DNA from: Clostridia bacterium | GTDB taxonomy: Bacteria; Bacillota; Clostridia; Oscillospirales; CAG-272 | Direction of reading: 5' to 3' | DNA length: 6,263 bases | Assembly: GCA_017386965.1 (NCBI GenBank) | Contig: JAFOGE010000161.1 | Span: 1 to 6,263, forward strand | Part shown: positions 1 through 5,255 of the stretch, one piece after another | Layout: the number at the start of each line of letters is the position of its first letter | Numbering within the stretch: position 1 is the stretch's first letter | Position numbers and translations under genes: made by a program | Notes under the pieces: model-generated | What the model saw: only the letters and a program-made list of their open reading frames with translations | Told to the model about the DNA's origin: nothing | Database searches by the model: none

Positions 1-13
1 CGAGTCTATCAGA

Positions 14-29
14 AAGAGAGGTGCTTTTC
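14..29 (+). promoter_or_regulatory. Ribosome binding site of rplU that fixes its start
   Basis: AGAGAGG at 15-21 lies 8 nt upstream of the GTG at 30. An in-frame GTG at 21 overlaps the last G of this Shine-Dalgarno sequence and has no good site of its own. The RBS therefore favours the GTG at 30. Only about 20 bp of upstream DNA is available, so neither the promoter nor any L21 leader RNA can be judged. Confidence 0.6.
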
Positions 30-341
30 GTGTTTGCAGTTATCGAAACCGGCGGAAAGCAGTACAAGGTAATCGAGCAGGACATTATCTTTGTTGAAAA
101 GCTCGACGTAAACGAGGGAGACGACATCGTCTTCGATTCCGTAATTGCTCTGTCCAACGACAATGGCTTCGTAGCAGGTACTCCTACCGTTGCAGGCGCT
201 AAGGTTACGGCCAAGGTGCTCAAGAACGGCAAGAACAAGAAGATCTACGTTATGAAGTACAAGTCCAAGAAGAACGAGAAGAAGAAGATCGGTCACAGAC
301 AGCCTTACACCAAGGTTCAGATCGTGAAGATCGAGGGTTAA
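30..341 (+). CDS. rplU: 50S ribosomal protein L21
   Basis: This is large-subunit ribosomal protein bL21, which binds 23S rRNA during 50S assembly. Read from the GTG at 30 it is 103 residues, the usual L21 length. It begins with MFAVIETGGKQYKV, the family's diagnostic N-terminus, and has the conserved C-terminal block KKKIGHRQPYTKVQIVKI. A longer reading from GTG 21 adds only MLF and would place the start inside the Shine-Dalgarno sequence, so I prefer GTG 30. It is the first gene of an rplU-prp-rpmA cluster, and prp begins 15 bp after its stop. The lysine-rich stretch before GHRQPYT is normal for an rRNA-binding protein. Family identity is certain; the exact start is very likely. Confidence 0.97.
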   Translation: MFAVIETGGKQYKVIEQDIIFVEKLDVNEGDDIVFDSVIALSNDNGFVAGTPTVAGAKVTAKVLKNGKNKKIYVMKYKSKKNEKKKIGHRQPYTKVQIVKIEG

Positions 342-356
342 TTCCCGTCCAAGGAC

Positions 357-719
357 ATGACAAAGATCGTGTTTTTCAGAAGCGGCGGAGTTTTCTATGG
401 CTTCGAGGAGCAAGGTCACACCGGATATGGTGAGGCAGGGGAGGATATCCTTTGCGCAGCCATTTCATCCATGACGATGCTGCTGATCAATACCATTGAG
501 GTAGCGTATGCCTCCCGCGTCGATTATGAGATCGAGGATGGGGACACGCGCATCCGCGTGTGTGCAAAGTCGGCGCTGCCCGAATACGAGAGCGATGACT
601 ATAAGCGTTATGCGGTCTCGGGAATTATGATGGGCTACTATTGTCAGCTGAGTGATATGCTTGAGGAGTACGGAGATTACTTGGACGTATCGGTTCAAGA
701 CAAGCCTTACGAGGGTTGA
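357..719 (+). CDS. prp: Ribosomal-processing cysteine protease Prp
   Basis: Prp (formerly YsxB/DUF464) is a small cytoplasmic cysteine protease that removes the N-terminal extension of ribosomal protein L27. At 120 residues it is close to the family length. The catalytic dyad is visible: His21 in the G-H-T-G motif and Cys33 in the GEDILCAAIS motif, with the family spacing of 12 residues. The N-terminal strand MTKIVFFRSGG and the C-terminal helix (QLSDMLEEYGDYL) fit the Prp fold. It sits between rplU and rpmA, the typical position, and its substrate motif is at the start of the next gene. The ATG at 357 has only a weak, very close AAGG (351-354), so translation may be coupled to rplU, which ends 15 bp upstream. 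A GTG at 369 would remove part of the first strand and is less likely. Confidence 0.95.
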   Translation: MTKIVFFRSGGVFYGFEEQGHTGYGEAGEDILCAAISSMTMLLINTIEVAYASRVDYEIEDGDTRIRVCAKSALPEYESDDYKRYAVSGIMMGYYCQLSDMLEEYGDYLDVSVQDKPYEG

Positions 720-768
720 CCGCCAACCACCGACCGAAAGGTCAAAAAAATGATGGAGGAAAAGAATA

Positions 769-798
769 ATGTTAAGACTCAATTTACAGTTCTTTGCT
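769..798 (+). other. Predicted Prp cleavage site in pre-L27
   Basis: Codons 1-9 read MLRLNLQFF and codon 10 is Ala (796-798). This matches the Prp recognition sequence known from S. aureus, L-N-L-Q-F-F before the cut and A after it, at every position that can be compared by eye. The presence of prp immediately upstream supports active processing. The cut position is inferred from the family, not observed. Confidence 0.88.
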
Positions 799-1047
799 CA
801 CAAGAAGGGTGTAGGTTCTACCAAGAACGGCCGTGACAGTGAATCCAAGCGCCTTGGCGTGAAGAAGTCCGACGGTCAGGCAGTCCTCGCCGGCAACATC
901 ATTATCAGACAGAGAGGAACCGCAGTCCGCGCAGGCGAAAACGTTGGCGTTGGCAAGGATCACACCCTGTATGCTCTGATCGATGGCAAGGTAAAGTTTG
1001 AGCACAAGACCAAATCTCAGAAGAAGGTCAGCGTTTACGCCGACTGA
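769..1047 (+). CDS. rpmA: 50S ribosomal protein L27, precursor with cleavable N-terminus
   Basis: This is ribosomal protein bL27, whose N-terminal tail reaches toward the peptidyl-transferase centre. The 92-residue product starts with MLRLNLQFF followed by AHKKGVGSTKNGRDSESKRLG. The second part matches the start of mature L27, while the first nine residues are the extension found in Bacillota and related phyla. By analogy with Staphylococcus aureus, Prp should cut between Phe9 and Ala10, leaving a tail that starts AHKKG. The rest (GQAVLAGNIIIRQRGT, GENVGVGKDHTLYAL) is ordinary L27. GGAGG at 755-759 lies 9 nt before the ATG. A strong terminator follows at 1062-1103, so the operon ends here, with no obgE gene after it. 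Confidence 0.98.
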   Translation: MLRLNLQFFAHKKGVGSTKNGRDSESKRLGVKKSDGQAVLAGNIIIRQRGTAVRAGENVGVGKDHTLYALIDGKVKFEHKTKSQKKVSVYAD

Positions 1048-1061
1048 TTCGTCTGATTGTG

Positions 1062-1103
1062 ATAGGACCGAATGGGAAAGCCCTGTTCGGTCCTATATTC
1101 TTT
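1062..1103 (+). terminator. Rho-independent terminator of the rplU-prp-rpmA operon
   Basis: A perfect 11-bp stem pairs ATAGGACCGAA (1062-1072) with TTCGGTCCTAT (1086-1096). Inside it, GGG (1074-1076) pairs with CCC (1081-1083) around an AAAG tetraloop. The pyrimidine-rich run ATTCTTT follows (1097-1103). The T-tract is modest but the stem is strong, and it begins 15 bp after the rpmA stop. Confidence 0.88.
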
Positions 1104-1135
1104 CCCTGAAAAAATAAATAAGGAAGGTAAAAAAG

Positions 1136-2221
1136 ATGAAGAGAAAGCGCTCGCTTCTGCTTTTGCTACTGGTGTTTGCCCTGTCGCTTGGTGGATGCGT
1201 TTCGATCGGAAATCCGCCGTCGGCGGATTCCGCAACGCTTCCGCCTGACACGGCAGAAAGCGAACCCTTTGAAAGTCTGCCGTCCGAGAGCGAGCCAGGG
1301 ACGGAGCCGCCTGTTATTACGGAGGATCCGTACACAGATGTGGACAAGGAAGCCTTTTACGCAAGCTATACGCCTGCCGTCAGTGCGGAGGACGCATATT
1401 ACCGTACGCTGCACGGTCTTTTGTCCGGATCGATCGAGAAGCAGGATCAGGCGCCTACGCTGTCAGAGGTGCGTCCCATGGAGAACGGCTTGTATCTGCG
1501 CAACAGCGATACGCTTTATTCGGAGGACGGCGACACCTACTACGTGGTAGATGCGATGGGCGTTGTTGTGAATCGGATCTATCGGGAGGGTGCTTACGTT
1601 GCGTTGGAGGAGGTTGCGGCCTACTTGTTCGCCTTCGGGGATGTACCGCCCAACTATCTCGAGAAGAAAAGCGCAAAGCCGAGCCAGAGCATCTGGGGTG
1701 AATATCTGCGCTTGAATCATTCCTATTTCAGCGGAGATACCTCCAAATATCCGTATGAGCCTGCGCTCCCCAATATTCGCGGATGCGGAGGGGTGCTTTA
1801 CTATTACGAGGTTGACATCGGAACGACCGGAACCGATTGCGATCCGCGCTATCCGAGTGAGCCGTATAACGACGGCAACTCCATTACACGCGGTGCGGCA
1901 CGTATCGTTTATACCCGATACGATGCCAATCAAAATGCGATCCTCGATCCGAACGAGAAGTTTTTGTTCTATACCTACAATCATTACAATGATTTCTGCG
2001 AATACCTCAACTATGAGGGCGGATGGGGCGAAACCTTCGGGAATATTACGGGAGGCGGCTCGATTTCCAGCAAGACCGATTACAATCCGACCCCTTACGT
2101 CGTTACCGTCCTGCAAAGCTTCTCCGAGCGCAACGCACAATGCGCGACGGTCGTGACCTTTGTTTGTCCGCCCGTGCTTTTGCTGAGCGATCGGGAGCGC
2201 TTCCTTTGGGATGCGGCCTGA
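1136..2221 (+). CDS. Lipoprotein with a barnase-type (microbial RNase N1/T1) domain
   Basis: This is a predicted surface lipoprotein of 361 residues. Residues 1-20 form a signal peptide (KRKR, then a leucine-rich core) ending in the lipobox LGGC, with the lipidated Cys at 21. A Ser/Pro/Glu-rich linker covers about 22-68, and 69-150 is an unrecognised domain. Residues 152-291 align by eye with barnase: VAAYL...VPPNYLEKKSA matches VADYL...LPDNYITKSEA. The barnase catalytic set has plausible equivalents: K177 (K27), E208 (E60), E225 (E73), D227 (D75), R252 (R83), R256 (R87), H283 (H102) and Y284 (Y103). Two insertions, of about 17 and 12 residues, lie between E225 and H283. A roughly 70-residue tail with two Cys follows. 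It is expected to cut RNA outside the membrane, preferring guanosine if it behaves like the family. AGGAAGG (1121-1127) lies 8 nt before the ATG. I saw no clear promoter, signs of a frameshift or a neighbouring barstar gene. The lipoprotein call is firm; RNase activity is inferred. Confidence 0.85.
   Translation: MKRKRSLLLLLLVFALSLGGCVSIGNPPSADSATLPPDTAESEPFESLPSESEPGTEPPVITEDPYTDVDKEAFYASYTPAVSAEDAYYRTLHGLLSGSIEKQDQAPTLSEVRPMENGLYLRNSDTLYSEDGDTYYVVDAMGVVVNRIYREGAYVALEEVAAYLFAFGDVPPNYLEKKSAKPSQSIWGEYLRLNHSYFSGDTSKYPYEPALPNIRGCGGVLYYYEVDIGTTGTDCDPRYPSEPYNDGNSITRGAARIVYTRYDANQNAILDPNEKFLFYTYNHYNDFCEYLNYEGGWGETFGNITGGGSISSKTDYNPTPYVVTVLQSFSERNAQCATVVTFVCPPVLLLSDRERFLWDAA
1922..1957 (+). other. 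EF-hand-like loop inserted in the RNase domain
   Basis: Residues 263-274 of the lipoprotein read DANQNAILDPNE. Oxygen ligands fall at positions 1 (D), 3 (N), 5 (N), 9 (D) and 12 (E), with a hydrophobic residue at position 8, as in a canonical 12-residue calcium-binding loop; Ala replaces the usual Gly at position 6. The loop fills the extra 12 residues between the strand carrying R256 and the strand leading to H283, relative to barnase. Calcium binding is inferred from the pattern alone. Confidence 0.5.
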
Positions 2222-2237
2222 TTTTGCCGGGGAAGGG

Positions 2238-2266
2238 TTGCAATCGCAATCCATGTATGGTATAAT
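2238..2266 (+). promoter_or_regulatory. Sigma-A-type promoter of the FNT gene
   Basis: TTGCAA (2238-2243) and a consensus TATAAT (2261-2266) are separated by exactly 17 bp, with an extended -10 TGG at 2258-2260. Transcription should start near 2273, giving a leader of about 26 nt before the ATG at 2299. The -35 is part of an imperfect palindrome, TTGC-N4-GCAA (2238-2249), which could be an operator, although no regulator can be named from it. Confidence 0.75.
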
Positions 2267-2286
2267 GTAAAAAAACGGAAGAAATG

Positions 2287-2298
2287 AGGAATACAGAT
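2287..2298 (+). promoter_or_regulatory. Ribosome binding site that fixes the FNT start
   Basis: GAGGA (2286-2290) is 8 nt upstream of the ATG at 2299. An in-frame ATG at 2284 is only about 11 nt from the predicted transcription start and has just GGAAG immediately before it, which is too close. The ATG at 2299 is therefore the better start. Confidence 0.6.
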
Positions 2299-2967
2299 AT
2301 GAAACTCCTGAAGGGATCTCTCCAAACACTGCTGCTTGCAGCGCTGGCCGGCTTTTGCATTGGCATTGGCGGCATCGTTTTTCTGATGCAGGACAATAAG
2401 CTTGCGGGGGCATTCCTGTTTGCAGTCGGGCTTTTGACCATTCTTGTTTTCAAGTTCAATCTCTTCACGGGCATGGTTGGATACCTTGGGGAGGCGCTTC
2501 TGGAAAGAAGATGGAGCTATCTCTTTACGCTGCTTCTGGTCTGGCTTGGCAATCTGATCGGGACAGGTCTTTCCGCTCTGCTGGTGGGGCTGACGCGTAT
2601 CGGTGACGGGCTTGCTGCAAAATGTGCGTTGCTTTCCGCGACCAAGACGTCGGACAAGTGGTACAGTCTGCTGATTTTGGGTGTCTTTTGCGGAATCCTG
2701 ATGTATATTGCCGTAGATACCTTCAAAAAGCGCATCGGCGAGAAGGATTTCCTTTGCTGCATTGCGGTGTTTATGGGTGTAATGGTCTTCATCCTGGCGG
2801 GATTTGAGCATAGCATTGCAGATATGTTCTATTTCTGGATGGGAGGCGCTTTCCCAAAGGCGATCCCAGCGCTTCTTTGGATCACGCTCGGCAACGCCAT
2901 CGGCGGGAATCTGATCCCGATGGGATTGCTTGCCGCAGAGAAGCTTTCCGAGAAGGCAGGGAAGTAA
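2299..2967 (+). CDS. Formate/nitrite transporter (FNT) family channel
   Basis: This is an integral inner-membrane channel of the FNT family, whose members form pentamers and pass small monovalent anions such as formate, nitrite, lactate or hydrosulfide. The protein is 222 residues from the ATG at 2299, with about six hydrophobic segments (near 8-29, 33-50, 73-98, 123-139, 150-167 and 188-213). Family marks are LFTG at 55-58, GNLIGTG at 84-90, AGFEHSIADMF with the central pore His at 171, and GNAIGGN at 198-204. The residues before LFTG are K-F-N, instead of the G-A-D/G-A-E type of FocA, which points to a separate subgroup. The substrate cannot be read from the sequence. No pyruvate-formate lyase, nitrite reductase or sulfite reductase gene is adjacent. 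It has its own promoter, and the next gene follows 37 bp later without a terminator. Confidence 0.9.
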   Translation: MKLLKGSLQTLLLAALAGFCIGIGGIVFLMQDNKLAGAFLFAVGLLTILVFKFNLFTGMVGYLGEALLERRWSYLFTLLLVWLGNLIGTGLSALLVGLTRIGDGLAAKCALLSATKTSDKWYSLLILGVFCGILMYIAVDTFKKRIGEKDFLCCIAVFMGVMVFILAGFEHSIADMFYFWMGGAFPKAIPALLWITLGNAIGGNLIPMGLLAAEKLSEKAGK

Positions 2968-3004
2968 GACCCTTTGTTACATCAATGAAAAGGAGTGTTG
3001 AACC

Positions 3005-5149
3005 ATGACGGAAACGATTTGCTTTTTCGTGCTTGCGGCCCTGCTGGCGGTCGCATTCCTGCTTTTCCCAAGGCAGAAAAGGACGAAATGCTTTGCGCTT
3101 TGCGTATTGGCAGGAGCGCTCCTTTTTGAAATTTTTGTCGCAAATTTTCATTCCTTTCATCTCCTGTTTGCGGGAACGGAGCGCACCGAGATTTCCTTGG
3201 AGAGCGAGGACGTTCTTCTGTCGGGCGGTGTCGATGGGGGATTGACCTCCAAAACCAACGGCGGAACGCTGACGGTGGAGCTTTCCGACCTTTCCAAAAA
3301 AGTGGGAACGGTTGCGATCTCTTGCGACTTTTTAGAGGGCTGCGATTGGATTAACGTGAAGGTGGACGCCAAGGATGACACCCAAACGGCACGCTACCGT
3401 TCGGGGGTTGCGGATGGGCAGATCCTACGCACGGACGAAAGAAGCGCGGTGATCCTTTTGGACCTTTCGGGAAACGTTCATGCACTGCGTCTGCAGCTTT
3501 CCACCGAGAAGGAGGCTTCCTTTACGGTGACGGGCGTGACGCTGAATCAAGCGGTTCCGTTCCGTTTTTCGATTCTGCGCCTTGCCTTGATACTGATTGC
3601 GTTTCTGTCGGTTTATGCGTTGCTGACCTTCCCGTCGATGCGCGCGTCCTACGAAAAGCGTCCCCACCTGTTTGAGCGGATCGCCTTTGCCTTGACTGCG
3701 GTTGGAATGCTTGCGGCGGTCGTCTTGACCGTGTTGTATCAGTATGATCGCACGGGAGGCGTGATTAGCGATTTCCTTTCCCAGTCGGGGAATCAGATTA
3801 CCAAGGAGCTGGTCGATGCCTTTTCGGCAGGGCAGGTGTCCCTTCTGGAAAAGCCTTCGGAGGAGCTTCTGGCATTGGAAAATCCGTATGATTGGAGTCA
3901 AAGAAGCACGGCCGGAGTATCCTACCTTTGGGATCATTTGCTCTTTGAAGGAAAATACTATTCCTACTACGGGGTTGCTCCCGTGTTACTGCTCTTTTTG
4001 CCGTATCATCTGGTGACGGGTGCCTATTTTCCGACGCCTGAGGCAGTTCTCCTCTTTGGAGGACTCGGGATCCTGTTTTTGACCTTGCTCTTTTTGGAGT
4101 TTGCAAAGCGCTTCTGCCGCCGCATTCCGCTCAATGTACTGATCGCGTCGCTTGTCATTCTGCAATGCAGCAGCGGCGTTTGGTATAATTTCTGCTCGCC
4201 TCTCTTTTATGAGATCGCGCAGACCGCGGGCTTCCTCTTTACCTGCCTTGGCTTCTTCCTCCTGCTTCGCTCCGGAGTGGTTGGAGAGGGAAGCATTCGC
4301 TTGGCATCGCTTTGCGGCGCAACGCTCTGTCTGTCCTTGGCCGTGCTCAGCCGTCCTACCTTGGCGCTTTATTGCGTGGCATCCTTGCCTTTTTTGGCTT
4401 ATGGCTTTTTCAAGTACACGGCGGAATGTCTCGGATGGAAGGCGCGTATCCGCGGCGCAATCCCCTATCTTTGCGCGGCACTTTTGCCGTATGTGATCTT
4501 GGGTGGGGGACAGATGCTCTATAATTACGCGCGCTTTGGATCCTTCCTGGATTTTGGCATCCAGTATTCGCTTACCATCAACGATTTTACGCGCTCGCAG
4601 TATCATACGGATTTTGTGGCGATCGGCTTTTACAATTTCCTGCTGGCATTTCCGCAGATCAAGCCGGATTTTCCGTACGTCTTCTCCAATTATTCCTCTC
4701 TCAGCACCAACGGATATTATTTCCTTGCCACCAACAACGCCGGCGGATTGCTTTGGCGCGCGCTTCCCACGTTCGGCTATTTTGGTATCGTCGGCGCTTG
4801 GCGTGCTTTGACAAGGAAGGAAAGACGGGCGGCGCTTTGGCTTCTGCTTCCTACCTGTGTTCTGGCACCCTTCGTGATTCTGTTCTCGATCTGGGAGAGC
4901 GGATACGCGGTTCGCTACTGTACGGATTTTGCATGGCAGACGGTGCTTGGCGGCATGGCCATCCTCTTTCTCCTTTCTGTCCGAAGGGCGGAAAAGCAGA
5001 CGCAGAGGATTCTTCAAAATGCCTTTGTCGCGGCGGCACTGCTTTCGGTCGTCGTCAACGCAGGATTGATCTATGGATTTATGAGCCGGGAAGGGTATCT
5101 GCAAAGCTGGTATCTGGAGCTTGCGCGCATCTTTGATTTCTGGAAATAG
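3005..5149 (+). CDS. Large polytopic membrane protein, GT-C glycosyltransferase-like, function unknown
   Basis: The product is a 714-residue membrane protein that I do not recognise by name. Two N-terminal membrane helices (about 4-21 and 28-46) precede a soluble, strand-rich region of about 130 residues (56-185) of beta-sandwich character, probably outside the cell. Roughly eleven further helices follow from 188 to 690. The long loop at 247-315 contains D-R-T-G near 248-251 and ENPYDWSQR (292-300). It runs into GKYYSYYGVAPVLLLFLPYH (316-335). Later marks are SRPT (449-452) and YNYARFGSFLDFG (506-518). This order resembles bacterial GT-C-fold membrane proteins that use polyprenyl-phosphate sugars, which suggests cell-surface glycan or lipid modification; this is inference. 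AAGGAG (2990-2995) is 9 nt before the ATG. It probably shares a transcript with the FNT gene upstream and ends at the hairpin at 5150-5181. Confidence 0.85.
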   Translation: MTETICFFVLAALLAVAFLLFPRQKRTKCFALCVLAGALLFEIFVANFHSFHLLFAGTERTEISLESEDVLLSGGVDGGLTSKTNGGTLTVELSDLSKKVGTVAISCDFLEGCDWINVKVDAKDDTQTARYRSGVADGQILRTDERSAVILLDLSGNVHALRLQLSTEKEASFTVTGVTLNQAVPFRFSILRLALILIAFLSVYALLTFPSMRASYEKRPHLFERIAFALTAVGMLAAVVLTVLYQYDRTGGVISDFLSQSGNQITKELVDAFSAGQVSLLEKPSEELLALENPYDWSQRSTAGVSYLWDHLLFEGKYYSYYGVAPVLLLFLPYHLVTGAYFPTPEAVLLFGGLGILFLTLLFLEFAKRFCRRIPLNVLIASLVILQCSSGVWYNFCSPLFYEIAQTAGFLFTCLGFFLLLRSGVVGEGSIRLASLCGATLCLSLAVLSRPTLALYCVASLPFLAYGFFKYTAECLGWKARIRGAIPYLCAALLPYVILGGGQMLYNYARFGSFLDFGIQYSLTINDFTRSQYHTDFVAIGFYNFLLAFPQIKPDFPYVFSNYSSLSTNGYYFLATNNAGGLLWRALPTFGYFGIVGAWRALTRKERRAALWLLLPTCVLAPFVILFSIWESGYAVRYCTDFAWQTVLGGMAILFLLSVRRAEKQTQRILQNAFVAAALLSVVVNAGLIYGFMSREGYLQSWYLELARIFDFWK

Positions 5150-5181
5150 GCAAGAAACTTCCCAAAAGGACTTGCTTTTTT
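5150..5181 (+). terminator. Weak intrinsic terminator overlapping the mrp promoter
   Basis: GCAAG (5150-5154) pairs with CTTGC (5171-5175). TCC (5160-5162) pairs with GGA (5168-5170) above a 5-nt bulge, and six T residues follow (5176-5181). A competing pairing is possible, CCCAAAA (5161-5167) with TTTTGGG (5178-5184), which would bury the T-tract. The hairpin begins directly at the stop codon of the membrane-protein gene. Confidence 0.55.
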
Positions 5182-5200
5182 GGGGAAAGCGGAGTATAAT
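5172..5200 (+). promoter_or_regulatory. Sigma-A-type promoter of mrp
   Basis: TATAAT (5195-5200) is a perfect -10. TTGCTT (5172-5177) is 17 bp upstream and matches the TTG of the -35 consensus. The -35 lies in the 3' arm and T-tract of the preceding hairpin. Transcription would begin near 5207, giving a leader of about 50 nt before the mrp ATG. Confidence 0.65.
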
Positions 5201-5255
5201 AATAAAGTTAAAGAAAAAATGACGGCGAAAGTCGAATAAGAGAGGATGATAAAGA

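Noticed and set aside
21..29. GTG at 21 as the rplU start
   Set aside because: It overlaps the Shine-Dalgarno sequence that serves GTG 30, and the L21 family begins with the M-F-A-V-I-E-T-G-G pattern found from 30.
1094..1099. TATATT as a -10 for the lipoprotein gene
   Set aside because: No -35-like hexamer is present at 16-18 bp upstream, and the sequence is part of the rpmA terminator region.
2284..2298. ATG at 2284 as the FNT start
   Set aside because: It is too close to the predicted transcription start and lacks a properly spaced RBS, whereas ATG 2299 has one.
1463..2413. 316-codon minus-strand open frame opposite the lipoprotein gene
   Set aside because: It spans the end of one well-supported gene, a clear promoter and the start of another. 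The translation shows no family motif, and the frame is open because of the codon bias of the plus-strand gene.
3986..5104. 372-codon minus-strand open frame opposite the membrane-protein gene
   Set aside because: The product is an Arg/Lys/Gln-rich string without domains, typical of the antisense of a hydrophobic membrane protein. The plus strand has a good RBS and a coherent helix pattern.
5219..5239. Six-codon upstream frame in the mrp leader
   Set aside because: It is complete (M-T-A-K-V-E-stop) but has no Shine-Dalgarno sequence and no leader-peptide features such as repeated codons, so it is probably chance.
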